Positions 11,205 to 23,013 of a DNA stretch of 64,000 nt are shown in pieces. The notes beneath the pieces are model-generated. The model searched no databases. It saw only the letters and a program-made list of their open reading frames with translations, and had not been told where the DNA came from. Origin of the DNA: Perilla frutescens (taxonomy: Eukaryota; Streptophyta; Magnoliopsida; Lamiales; Lamiaceae); the NCBI GenBank assembly GCA_026008535.1, contig BRKX01000001.1, positions 37,661,817 through 37,725,816 on the forward strand, written 5' to 3'. The position numbers and the translations under genes were made by a program. Within the stretch, counting starts at the first letter, position 1, and the number at the start of each line of letters is the position of its first letter.

Positions 11205-12473
11205 CTAGAAAAACTCATTGAGAAAAAATCTAGTCGAAGGAAAAAGAGTACAACTGCTCCCCCTGATCTTGAGATCATTGTAGATCTTTGAGTCGGCGCA
11301 TGCCAATCTTGTGTACCAACTTTCTAAATGTTGATGTTGGTAATGCCTTTGTGAATAAGTCTGCCAAATTGTCACTTGAGCGAATTTGTTAAATGTTGAT
11401 ATCGCCATTTTTTTGGAGATCGTGTGTGTAGAATAACTTGGGAGAAATGTGCTTTGTCCTATCACCTTTAATGTGTCCTTCCTTGAGTTACGCGATGCAA
11501 GCAGCATTGTGCTCATACAAAACAGTTGGAGTGATCTTTGATGAAGGTAATCCGCATGACTATTGGATGTGACTTGTCATATTTCTCAACCATACACACT
11601 CTCGACTTGTTTCATGAATTGCAATGATTTCAGAATGATTTGAGGATGTTGCAGTCAAGGTTTGCTTCACAGACTTCCATGATATAGCAGTTCCACCACA
11701 TATGAAAACATAGCCAGTTTGTGACTTGGCTTGATGTGGATCGGATAAAAATCCTGCATCCGAATACCCTACCAGAGAAGAATCGGAATTTTCTGAATAA
11801 TATAATCCAATGTCTATGGTACCCTTCAGATAACGTAGAATGTGCTTAACACCATTCCAATGTCTCAAAGTGGGTGCAGCGCTATATCTTGCGAGAAGAT
11901 TTACAGAAAAAGCTATATCTGGTCTAGTATAATTAGCCAGATAAGTTAATGCTCCAATTGCACTTAAATATGGTACTTCAGGACCAAGTATCATTTCACC
12001 TCTTCAATAGGTCGAAATGGATCTTTCTTCGTATCAAGAGATCTAACGACCATTGGTGATGCTAATGGATGTGCATTATCCATGTAAAAGTGTTTTAACA
12101 CTTTTTCTGTATATGTGGATTGGTGAATAAACGTTCCTCCTCGGACACTTTCAATTTGCAAACCAAGATAGAATTTTGTCTTTCCCTCTTTCATCTCAAA
12201 TTCTTTCTTCAAATATTCAGCAGTTTTATTGAGCTCTTCAGGAGTCCCAATTAAATTTAAATCATCAACATAAACTGCTATAATTGTAAATCCACTTTCG
12301 GTTTTCTTTATGAAAACACAAGGGCAGATATCATCATTTTTGTATCCTTCTTTCAACAGATACTCGCTCAATCTATTATACCACATACGGCCAGACTGTT
12401 TCAGCCCATACAACGATTTTTGTAGTTTAATCGAAAACATGCTTTTGGGTTTTGACTTTAATGCTTCAGGCAT
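11205..12473 (-). pseudogene. Ty1/copia pol remnant (reverse transcriptase C-terminus and RNase H)
   Basis: From 12473 down to 11991 the frame encodes the second half of a copia reverse transcriptase, with SLYGLKQSGRMWYNRL and the catalytic YVDDLNLIG. It ends in a stop, and a frameshift of the overlapping ATGA type at about 11991-11994 moves the reading to 11994-11560. That part encodes the RNase H-side region (TRPDIAF, LRYLKGT, SDAGF). A further frame change leaves the tail (about 11516-11205) in another frame. The N-terminal half of the reverse transcriptase and everything upstream is gone. It is not expressible as a functional enzyme. Confidence 0.9.
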
Positions 12474-13257
12474 TTTATAACACTCCCCTTAAAAATATTA
12501 TTCTGAGTAATATAATTAGTATAAATAATCGAATTAAATGATCCTTCAGGGATTGCATAATTAAATGTTCTTCCTTCAGGGATTTCGAAGAAATAATATT
12601 TTTCTTCAACTTTTGTTTTACTTGGTGATGATAAAAGACTAATAATGATTTTCTCTCTAGGTAAAGAGAGAGTTTAAAATATTTCGCTAAAAGTGGAGAA
12701 AGTAAAATACAATTCAATACATATCAAGAAATCTGAATAAGTGCTAACACATATAGAGCACATGTTCTCCAAATAATACCATGATATCAAAAATCAAAGA
12801 TCTCCAAATAAAAACAATATTGATCTAATGTCAATTATAACCATAAGGATTCAATAAATTAAGAATTCACGATATGAGCATAAACATAGAAGATAGAAGT
12901 TGATTCTTTTTTTTTTCATAAACAATATATATGGACTGCTCAATAACCGAAATTAAAATAACATGAAATAATAGTTTCTTCATGAAAGTATCTTTACTAT
13001 CAACACATCGGCAAAAGAAATAACAATGTGACGGACAATATCAAAACTTCATACAAATTTTAATTACCGATGAAAAATATTTAATTCTTTTGCAATCTCT
13101 CATTATATTCACAATAATATAAAATATTGATTAACATCAAATTTAATTTCAAAGTTTTGATTTAGAAATTACCTCGTAAGAAAGACACGATTCTTTCCTA
13201 TGGCATACCTTCGATATTAATTCAAACTCAATTGGCTAGAGACTCGTGCTGATAACG

Positions 13258-13413
13258 TGTTGTAAACTAGAGAAAGGCGAGAGAAAATATGAATTGTGTG
13301 TATTCAATATGAGGACCAAATGCCTCTATTTATAATAGTACAAGAGATAGGGTTTTAGAGTTAGTAACTTAGCCATCACTCATATCATATATCTATTAGA
13401 TGTATTTACAACA
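13258..13413 (-). repeat. 5' LTR of the deleted copia element
   Basis: This is the 156-bp partner of the left repeat. On its inner side, about 13241-13257, the minus strand reads CGTTATCAGCACGAG, a plausible but unproven primer binding site. Confidence 0.88.
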
Positions 13414-13452
13414 ATAAAAAAATATTTTTCTGTTTTTCGTTCACATTTTATC

Positions 13453-13916
13453 ATGGGAAAATGGTCAAATAAACCCTTAATATTTTTAGGATCAAATAAG
13501 TCACTATGTATTTTTAGGTACAAATAAACTCTTAATGTTATAATTATTAACATTTATATGCCCCTCTCAAGTATTGTCATTCCAAAATAAATTTATGCCA
13601 AAATTTATTCTAATTTATGAAGCATCAACAAGAACTAACTATAATTTTATCATCTTAATTTTTTAATTAATGATTTCACCCATTTCTCTATATTTTGTTT
13701 TATAAAAAAAATTTAAAAATATTATTATTTTTATTATTTATTAATTAATTTAAATGTTTTTTTCTAAAAAATACCACTGGTTTAAAAATGTTAAGTGTTG
13801 CGCCGATGCCATTTTAATACATTTCGGGGTGGCGACGTTAGCTGGGGAGAGGAAGAAGGGTTAGATTTTCTTCTTCTTTTTTTTTTTTTTTTTTTGATAC
13901 TAAGGATATATTGTTG

Positions 13917-13996
<80 letters not shown>

Positions 13997-14265
13997 TTTT
14001 TAGAAAACAAAATTGAGAGAAATGGGAGAAAGTGTAAGTTTAAAAATAATAAGATGATAAATTATACTAATTAGATCTTGTTAATTCTTCAAAAATTAAA
14101 AAAATAGAATAAATTTGACACAGTAATTTTGGAATACAATAGCAGGAAGAGGTCATAAATCTTAGTAAATTATAACGTTAAGGATTTTATTTGTACCTAA
14201 AAATATTTTAGGAGTTTATTTAATTCTAAGTAAAAACATTGAAGGTATATTTGATCATTTTTCCT
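13453..14265. mobile_element. Foldback / MITE-like element with about 270-bp inverted arms
   Basis: The left arm (about 13453-13740) and the reverse complement of the right arm (about 13985-14265) match along their length with many scattered differences; both outer ends carry AAAATG followed by TCAAATA. A possible eight-base target duplication, ATTTTATC, flanks it (13445-13452 and 14266-14273). The loop holds a poly-T run and an AAT microsatellite. No transposase is encoded. The long arms and the size of the flanking repeat suggest a Mutator-like or foldback origin, which is inference. Confidence 0.75.
13918..13995. repeat. AAT microsatellite, about 26 units
   Basis: An uninterrupted run of AAT units lies in the loop of the foldback element. 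It reads as poly-asparagine in one frame but shows no coding context. Confidence 0.97.
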
Positions 14266-14273
14266 ATTTTATC

Positions 14274-14894
14274 GTCCAAACATGTCCATGTGAAATCTTA
14301 AATACAAAATCATAAAAATGCCTTTAATTTAGTATACTTTCTACATAAATTCGATGAAAACCAAAAAAAAAAGTGATCATATGAAGGTTGGAAAAATGTT
14401 ATGGTGTCAGTCAATTTTGTTTTTGACTTTTTATGTTTAAGGTGGTTGTACACAAGGCTTGGGTACATTAGATGCAACCAAGTCCTCAAAACTAAAATTA
14501 AGTGTCACACGCTGATTCAACCCTGATTAAATTTATGAAAACAATCTAAGGAAATTCGAAATTATGTATCAGCTATAATTAGCATAATTTTAACATTTAG
14601 TTCAAATAATCAATAGCCTTCTCCCATTGAGCTAATAACTGCAAATATAGAAACCAGGCAAGCAATCCATACCAAAATTAACAACCACAAGCCATTGTTA
14701 CAATCCACAAACCATATCGTTATGTCTACCTAACACTAACATAAGGATCAAAGCTCCGAAACCTACTGGTCGACGACACGGTCGACACCCTCGGTTGAAT
14801 GATAAGAACAACGAGAGACGGACGAGAAACAGAAGACTGCATATGCAATACGACCAAAGTAATTTATCCAGAGACAATTATTTCCCTCCCAATA
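14274..14894. other. 3' flank of SMO1, intergenic
   Basis: The bases just below 14895 should hold the SMO1 3' UTR; no strong AATAAA signal is seen on the minus strand, only weaker variants such as AATAAT near 14879. The rest is AT-rich with no recognisable gene. Confidence 0.5.
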
Positions 14895-17800
14895 TTACTC
14901 GATTTTATGGCTATGGTCGTGCAGAAGTCCGTTCTTCTCGCCCTTCGTTTTAAGTTCCTCCCGCAGCTGAATAAGATGACAGTTCATATTATTATAAAAA
15001 CAAAGAGCATAAAAATGTACGCAAACTTCCGTTCAGGAATAAAGTACTGATGTTCCATGCAACACCAGATTGCAGTATAACCAATCTCATCTATACTTGA
15101 TATAACTCATTAGAAGTTACACGATCCATCAAGGAATCCATACAAGAAAACATTTCAGCATGTTTCCGAAAGTTAAGAATTAGAGAAAGATATTGGATCA
15201 CTTAGTCACATGTACGTATTAAACGTGAAAGGGTATTTATGTACCTGGTGAAGAACTTTCTTCTGGTAGCGGTATCCCTGACAAATAAACGAAAAAGAAT
15301 TGTAAGAACATAATAATTTGAAGCCACACTATACCCTTGTAATGGAAGACATGATTCATTTTGGTAATCACCTTGTCAGTGCCATAAATATAATCGCAAT
15401 AGGTGAAAACTGATGCAAAGTTACTTTGACTCTGTCCACCAACGTAGTGATGGTAATCATGGTAATCTGGGCCACCGTAAAAAGGAATATACTTTGTCGG
15501 AGTCCAAGGGAAGTCATACCTGCAGCAATTACAATTTGGTGATTCCTTCATGAAAAAAAGAACTGATGCAATGCAAAGTTACCATGGTAAGGAATATAGA
15601 AAAGTAAATTTCAGATTAATGAGGACCTTCCCTGATGTTATCATTATTTAGAAAACAAATTGATCGTGGGAATTTAACAGAATATAACATTTTCTTGAAC
15701 TTTAGTTCACAATAATAGTCTCTTCTATTAAATTATATCTATACAAATAGGTGATGATATATCAGAATAGTATGTAAGATTCATCCTTGGAGAAGCTATG
15801 AGGAAAAGTAAGATGATTCAATAGCTAAAAGAATCATATCAATGTATAGGGATTTTAATAGACTAGCCTGAACTTGAAGAGAAAAAATGAACGCGATAAT
15901 CATTGTTGTCACAACCAGTCTAGAATAATTAAAAGCAGAACTCAACTGACACAAGCGCTAAAACTTAACGCAAGCATTTCTTCTCAAATTAATACTTCAT
16001 TCAACAAAAGTAAAATACTAAATTTAACTAATCAGAATTACTATTATATATATAATTATAAGGAAAATACTTTCAACAAGATATATTGTTTGAAACTATT
16101 CAACAGGGAAATAAACACAATTATGTCTCAGTTTGACAAGATAAAATTTCAAACAAGATCACGGGAAATGGTACCTAGAAAAATCTAAGTTTCAGTAACA
16201 AAGATATTAAACTCATAAAACCCTCAATTGAACTTGACCACCAGTTTCCATTGCATGTATAGAAAAATGTCTTCATGGTACTGACTAATGAGCCAATACG
16301 TAACTCCAAACCCAAATAACAGACTATCTCTACCATGGTACACCAGGTTTTACTACCATTCAGAAAGAAAAAAACGTTCTCAGTATTCATGAACAAGGAT
16401 AGGAATACGAGAAAAAAAAGATAAAAGGAGATAAAAAAGACAAGCATGAAACACAGAGAGCGACTACTTATTAGGTCACCGATCATAAATTCCCTTGTTC
16501 ACTTTGATGGAGAGATAGTGTAATTCCCGTGTTTGTTTAAATTCTTACATATAAAGAAGGAAAAGGAGGGGAAAAACTAAACAGGCACGGACTGAAAAGT
16601 TACGATATAATCAGGAGCTACTTATAAATTTATAATAAACTCTAATCTGTAAACATTTTGGAGTAATCCCTTCCCCTGCATTCCGCAGAAAGACTTGCAT
16701 TACTCCCATACTAAAAACCATATGTATCATAGGAATCATTTATGCCAATTTTTTACCAAGCTGTCAATCTTTTAATAAGCTCAAAACAGTTTTTAGTCTT
16801 TTGTGGTTTCGACACAACCGCTTTGAAACTGCTTAATGACTAAAATGGAATGAAATGGTTATGGCTTTTATTTGATGTACAATGCTAGCTAATATGTGCA
16901 GATAATCATAAATAATAGTCAGAACCAGAAGTTTCATTGGACATCCATTGCAGAATTTTCACATGGAAGCCATGGCGACATTCTACCCCAAACACAGTTA
17001 GTTTAGAAGTTTAATTTAAAGCACGAAAGTAATGTCAATGCACATTTAATCAAATGAGTCAGGAAACTAAAGAGTGATATCAACAGAGGGAGGGTTTGGA
17101 AGGCAAAGGAAGATCAAAGAATCTCACAAGGCATGCCTAACACATCACACTTGTCTAAAGACAAATTTAGAGGGTAACAAACTCTCTCTTTATCCAAAGC
17201 ATGTGCAATGTGTTAAAAAAAAAATAGAAGGTATCCAATGAAATAACTATTTGGAATACACCAGGGGTATCAGCCCACACAGATACTACATTATAAATGT
17301 CTTAAGAAAAAGATCTCCTTAAAAGAATCAAGGTAAAAAGACAATAACAAATAGAATAACTAAAAAGGAATATTAAAAGGAAAGAGAAAGAGAGAGAGGA
17401 TTTCTAATCCTTCTCCTCGTGCACAAAAGCTAATCAACTATTATTGACCTCATCCCACCAATGCATTTACTTTCCAGCAGATCAATCAAAATCTCAAAAG
17501 CAAACAGTTAAAAGAAATTGAATGAATAACACTGTTGAGCCATCATTTGGTCAAATTAGCAAAAGCAATGCAGATAGAATGACACTTAAATCAATCAAAA
17601 GCTGGAGATTTGTCACTAAATTGCATCAAATCAAAGCATGAGCATTAGGCATGCAAAGTGCATTACCCACTGTGAGTCTCAATAGCCTCAATCTGCCTCA
17701 AAGCAATCCACAACCAGAATGTAATCATATGTCCAGGGGCAATCGCGGGTCCCAGAAAAGACGGGATCCCGAGGATCAAAATCTCGGCCCAGTGAGCATA

Positions 17801-18726
17801 CGGCGCTGCAAACCCAATTGGAGCTGTGTACTCATGATGCACCTTGTGGATTTTCTCATATCCCCACTTGCAATGCAGAAATCTATGGACCCAATAGTTT
17901 GTGTAGTCCTCCACAAGGAAATACACCCCCAATTGTAGTGCTATTTCCCACAGCGAAGGCAGTGGCAAGCTGGTTCTTATTCCTATAATCTTCATTACAA
18001 AAGCAAAAAGATCCAGCAGAAATTAAACATGATTTCAGACTACAAACTGCAGATGCACTAGAAAGTTTTCGAGAATGTAAAGATTGCACATTTAATTAAA
18101 TCCACTAAAGATCACAACATACCAATCAAACATGATCAAGACTAAATAATTCTTATCAAATACAGACATTCCAAGAATGTAAAGATTCCACATTCAATCA
18201 AGTCCCGCGAAAAATAACTACAAAATGAAGCTTTTCCAGTGATACAATTACAGAATCCATCTCTCATCACTAAAAAAATCACTTTTCCCCCAGAAACGGA
18301 AAAGAAAAATCACAATTTGAGATGGCATTAGAAGCATGGAGCTGATTTAATTTACAGAAACAATTTCTTTAAAAAATAAAAAATAAAAAAAATCACCTGA
18401 ACGGAAGGATACGAGACGAGCTGGAGGGGGCCCACAATAAGGAAGAACGTGCGCATAACCGATTTATAGCAGCGGATAGTATCGGAGAAGGGGAGATTCA
18501 CCTTGGGCTGGATTTTGTAAGAGCCGACAGAATTCTGGAAGAAGTATTCGAGAAAGAGGTAATAAAAGGGGAAGAGGGAGAAGATGAGGAAGAGGAAGAT
18601 GATGTTGTGGCAGTAGAGGATGTAGTCGGACTTGGTGGCGGAGTAATTGAACCAGAGGGTCTCCGCCGCCGTGAGGGATCTCCCGAGGGCGGCTTCAGCC
18701 TCGTGAAGAGTTGCGTAAGGCAGCAT
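14895..18726 (-). CDS. SMO1: Methylsterol monooxygenase 1 (sterol C-4 methyl oxidase), five exons
   Basis: Exons on the minus strand, with every intron GT-AG: 18397-18726, 17667-17989, 15372-15519, 15245-15277 and 14895-14966 (ending TAA). Together they encode 301 residues, close to the roughly 300 of plant SMO1 proteins. The start is the ATG at 18724-18726, giving MLPYATL; the frame stays open upstream but has no earlier ATG. The three histidine boxes of the fatty-acid-hydroxylase superfamily are present: H145-x3-H149, H158-x2-H161-H162 and H238-x2-H241-H242. Hydrophobic segments lie near residues 36-60, 94-110 and 178-206. The family oxidises a C-4 methyl group of 4,4-dimethylsterols in the ER membrane during phytosterol synthesis, using iron and cytochrome b5. 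The N-terminus (ETLWFNYSATKSDY) fits SMO1 rather than SMO2. Exon 4 is only 33 bases, and intron 2 is 2.1 kb. The C-terminus (SHKIE) is not a standard KKxx retrieval signal. No frame break is seen, so this is probably a working gene. Confidence 0.95.
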
Positions 18727-18799
18727 TGCCGATGCGGACAAGACAGGAATGTGGGGGTTGGTGTGGATGGTGAATGTGTGTAGTGTGTGAGGATTCTGG

Positions 18800-18808
18800 T
18801 TATATTAT
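18800..18808 (-). promoter_or_regulatory. Possible TATA box of SMO1
   Basis: The minus strand reads ATAATATA here, about 75 bases upstream of the start codon. A start of transcription near 18770 would leave a short, C-rich 5' leader. The match is weak and the call rests on position. Confidence 0.4.
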
Positions 18809-18809
18809 G

Positions 18810-20360
18810 CCACTACAAAGAGAAAGAAAGAGGTGGCTGCTGCTGCTACACAGGTGCGTCCAAAAACTAGGACAGATTTTGGAGACTATTGTATTCAAGA
18901 ATCAAGATTGCCAGGTTTATTACTCTCTCTTTTTTCCTTTTTCTTCTTTTTGTGGAATCCCCCAATAAACTTACAACTTAAATAGGTTTATATTATTTTT
19001 ATCAATGTAAGCTTTTTAATTTATCATCCAAAGTAAACGAAACACTCTCATGTGATGAGAAAGGCCACACCTTTTTTATTTTCTTTTTTATTTTCTGTTT
19101 TTTTTCTTAAACTAATATACCTTAAAATATAATTATTGAATCGTCGACGGCTCGTGCACCGTACTTATTAATTGATTTTGGAATTAATGAACTCTAAAAT
19201 GAAATTGTGGGCAGCTCACGCGGTGCACTCGTCCAATGCTAACTCGCAGGTTCGTGCACTGCGCTCATTAATTAATTTTTTTCAAAACAAATATATGTAC
19301 CATAAAATGAAATTAGTGAACCCTAAAATTAAAGTGAATTAATTTATTTATTTTCCTGCGGCTCGTTCACTACGCTCGACAATTATTTATTTGAATTAAA
19401 TATAAATCATAATTGAGACAAAATAAAAGTTTTTTTAAAAAAATGCAAATGTGTGTAGATGGGTCGATTTTGTGGGTATTTTGGGCATATTTGGGTTGAT
19501 TTGGCCCATCTAATGAACTGTGGCTCATTAGACCGTCTAATATAAATTTTTATATACATGCGTATTATATTTGATAAATATATTAGGCTGAATTATAATT
19601 TGATCCCAACATGTCGCTTTTTAAAAAAATATATCAACTCAAAACTATTGATATAAAGAAGAAGAAGAAGAAGACATTCCTAGTTTTTTTTTTGCAAATG
19701 TATCATGTGATAGATTTTCCGAGAGTGGAAATACCATTTGGCATACCGAATGTGTGTGGAATTTTCAATCCAATAAAATAAGTTATGATGAAATAAATAA
19801 TCACATGTTAGGCCTAAACGACAAAGGCTTTCATATAATTTTCGGTAACAAAACGATGGTATTTGATCCTACACTCTAACACTCCTACATGCATGTTATG
19901 AGTTATTTTCACATGATTTTGTTTATTGGACCATAAATTATATGTTTGAAATCAACTTGCCACCAGGGTCGGTGCTGATTTTTCGGAGGGCCATGGCGAA
20001 ACAAAAAGAGAGAGACCTTAGTCATTTTAACATTTTGAAGTTTTTTTCATTATTATTTTCATCAACTTCTTCAAAAATTACAATTAATCTCTACAAATAT
20101 ACAAAAATATATAAGTATTAAATAATTATAAAAATAATATAGATCTTCTAACCTTTCGAGAAATAAATTTCATCAGTACGATCATCAAAAATATTTTTTT
20201 TCCCAATATCTCGTATCAATGTTTCAAAGAAACATTCTCATTCTCAATTATATCAACTTCTTCGATCAAATAACTAGTTTTAAATAACTTATCAAGAGCT
20301 CATGTTTGAGCTTTAATCATCTCTTCACTTCCTCTTGTTTTATATCTTTTTTTAACCTCC
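18810..20360. other. SMO1 upstream region and AT-rich intergenic DNA
   Basis: It includes a pyrimidine-rich run near 18910-18955, a GAA microsatellite at 19656-19673 and degenerate GC-containing repeats at 19141-19385 (GCTCGTGCAC, GCTCACGCGGTGCAC and similar, each followed by AT-rich sequence). No gene is recognised. Confidence 0.55.
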
Positions 20361-20539
20361 ATACACTACAAAAAAAGTCCATTCTAGTGACGGGAATTAG
20401 CGACGGGGCCGACACGGGTCGCCACTAGCGACGGAAATAGCGACGGAAAATTTTGTGACGGGGTTAGCGACGGGGTTCCCCGTAGCTAATTCTAGCGACG
20501 GAAATAGGGACGGGAACCCCCGTAGCTATTTTTTTTTAG

Positions 20540-21840
20540 TTTTTAATTTTTTTTTAATTTTATTTAATTATTTTTAAAATAATTAAATATGATTTCATAC
20601 TATTCTAATACAAATATTTTCCCTATTAAAATCATTTTTATATTTTTATTCATTTATTTTAATTTTTGAAAAAATAATATCGCAATATACATTTATTAAT
20701 ATCACATCTTTAAATTTATATTATTTCCTTATTAAATACAAATTTATACAAATTAGCTTTATTAGTATTCTTATAAATAAACTAATTAGTATATTATTAT
20801 ATATTTAAAAAATGTATTAAGTTTAACATAATATTTATTATAGTTACTATTACAAGATTAATCAATTATACATTAACAAACTAAAATATACTATGAAAAT
20901 ATATATACATCATATAGTATATAAAAGATTTTAATTTTTAATTATAAACTAAAGTAATTTTTAATTTTTTTTAATTTTTTATTTATTTTTTAAATTTTAT
21001 TTAATTATTTTTAAAATAATTAAATATGATTTCAATCTATTCTAATACAAATATTCTCCCTATTAAAATCATTTTTATATTTTTATTCATTTATTTTAAT
21101 TTTTGAAAAAATAATATCACAATTATACACATTTATTAATATCACATCTTTAAATTTGTATTATTTTCTTATTAAATAAAAATTTATACAAATTAGCTTT
21201 ATTAGTATTCTTATAAATAAACTAATTAGTATATTATTATATATTTAAAAAGTGTATTAAGTTTAACATAATATTTATTATAGTTACTACTACAAGATTA
21301 ATCAATTATACATTAATAAACTAAAATATACTATGAAAATATATACATAATATAGTATATAATGGATTTTAATTTTAATTATAATCTAAAGCAATTTTTA
21401 ATTTTTTTTTTTAATTTTTTATTTATTTTTTAAATTTTACTTAATTATTTTTAAAAGAATTAAATATGATTTCAATCTATTCTAATACAAATATTCTCCC
21501 TATTAAAATTATTTTTATATTTTTATTCATTTATTTTAATTTTTTTAAAAATAATATCATAGTTATACACATTTATTAATATCACATCTTTAAATTTGTA
21601 TTATTTCCTTATTAAATACAAATTTATACAAATAAGCTTTATTAGTATTCTTATAAATAAACTAATTAGTATATTATTATATATTTAAAAAATGTATTAA
21701 GTTTAACATAATATTTATTATAGTTACTACTACAAGATTAATCAATTATACATTAACAAACTAAAATATACTATGAAAATATATACATAATATAGTATAT
21801 AATGGATTTTAATTTTTAATTATAAACTAAAGTTATTTAT
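20540..21840. repeat. Three tandem copies of an about 437-440 bp AT-rich unit
   Basis: The landmark TATTCTAATA occurs at 20601, 21038 and 21478, giving periods of 437 and 440. The long shared stretches between the copies, with few substitutions, show the unit was amplified inside the CACTA element after its formation. Confidence 0.9.
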
Positions 21841-21922
21841 TATGTAAGTAAAAATAATTTAATTCATTATGATATTTAGCATGAAACACAAAGTAAGACT
21901 ATTTAACCACATTTTCACCATG

Positions 21923-21960
<38 letters not shown>

Positions 21961-22276
21961 ATTTTTAAAATAATTTAATTAATAAATTATAGTTCTATAT
22001 TCAAATATATAATACAATATCACCTTTATTATAATTTTTGTATGCATGGATACTTAATAAATATCACCTTAAATTATAGTTCTTATATACAAATATATAA
22101 TACAATATAATATCAATATTATATATATATATATATATATATTTGTGCACAAATAGATATAAATATATTAATAAAAATATAACACTTTTAATTTATAGAG
22201 ATAAATAAAAATAAATTATGAAAAAATCGTATAAGTATATATATTATTTAAACTATCAATATAACATCAATTGAAC

Positions 22277-22348
22277 TTGCCCCAATGGATAAGTGCTTGG
22301 CCCTCCTTCTAGGAGGTCAGGTCACAGTTTCGAATCCTCTTAGGTGCA
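22277..22348 (+). pseudogene. tRNA-Arg(UCU)-like sequence inside the CACTA element
   Basis: CAATGGATAAGTGC resembles a tRNA D arm. CCTC-CTTCTAG-GAGG forms an anticodon stem-loop with TCT at the anticodon position. TTCGAATCC, the T-loop/B-box core, follows at the right distance. The acceptor stem pairs poorly, so it is likely a decayed tRNA or tRNA-derived (SINE-like) insert, not a working tRNA gene. Confidence 0.5.
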
Positions 22349-22745
22349 TATTATTCAAAATTATTCTTCTTGAAGGGCTTGGGAAGGGCTTGGGCGCGAC
22401 CCTTTCATTGGGTCGAGTCAAGGGCTCATTAATGGGCCGGGCCCCCCAAGGGCTCATTAATGGGCCGGGCCCCCGGGTCGGGGGCTCATCGCGGGCCGGG
22501 CCAATCAATAATTTCAAAATTTTAAATTTGACAGATAGCGACGGGGTACCCCGTCGCTAGATCCGTCGCTAAGCCTTGGCGACGGGCGAGCCACCGTCAC
22601 GCATGATTAGCGACGAACGATTTAGCGACGGGCGAGCCACCGTCACGCATGATTAGCGACGAACGATTTAGCGACGGGGGTTTCCCGTCGCTAAACCCTG
22701 TAGCGACGGAAAACCCCGTCACTAAATCGAAATTTTTTTGTAGTG

Positions 22746-23013
22746 ATATTGATATTTCTAAGTAACAAGTTTGCAAACTATGAATTTAGATTTTAAAAAA
22801 AAAGAAGAAGAAGAAGAAGCATACACAATGTATTTGAAATATTAAAATGATAGAGTAATAAACATTGAAAAAAAAAACATGATTCGTCCAAATTCCAAAT
22901 ATGCAAATTTGTATTTCAACAAATCAACTTTCAAATATTTCAGCCTCCAATTTGCACATTAAGGAAATCATTATTAGTCATAACTCCTTATTAAAAATAA
23001 AAAAAAAATAAAG
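22746..23013. other. AT-rich spacer between two DNA transposons
   Basis: It contains a GAA-type run near 22800 and poly-A stretches. Nothing else is recognisable. Confidence 0.5.

Larger units (their letters stand above)
10994..13413 (-). mobile_element. Internally deleted Ty1/copia retrotransposon
   Basis: Two direct repeats of 158 and 156 bases (10994-11151 and 13258-13413) begin TGTTGTAAAC and end TTTACAACA. They are flanked by a perfect five-base target duplication ATAAA (10989-10993 and 13414-13418). Protein remnants between them read on the minus strand: C-terminal reverse transcriptase, then RNase H. A C-rich run at 11152-11159 is the minus-strand polypurine tract beside the 3' LTR. 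Gag, protease and integrase are missing, so the 2.4 kb copy is internally deleted and non-autonomous. Confidence 0.9.
20364..22745. mobile_element. Non-autonomous CACTA (En/Spm-type) DNA transposon
   Basis: The ends are CACTACAAAAAAA (20364) and TTTTTTTGTAGTG (22745), a 13-bp terminal inverted repeat. They are flanked by the three-base target duplication ATA (20361-20363 and 22746-22748), as expected of CACTA elements. Subterminal regions are dense in TAGCGACGG and its complement: about 20380-20530 on the left and 22533-22735 on the right. A 44-bp unit is directly repeated at about 22577-22665. No transposase is encoded; the core is the AT-rich triplicate repeat. Confidence 0.95.

Noticed and set aside
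15874..16486. Frames of about 100 codons within SMO1 intron 2
   Set aside because: Intronic, AT-rich, no domain; they lie between well-supported exons.
19970..20340. Possible decayed transposase or zinc-finger gene on the minus strand
   Set aside because: Stops in all frames and no clear motif; similarity could not be supported by eye.
22285..22560. 91-codon plus-strand frame (MDKCLALLLGG)
   Set aside because: It overlaps the tRNA-like piece and GC-rich repeats of the CACTA element; coding is unlikely.
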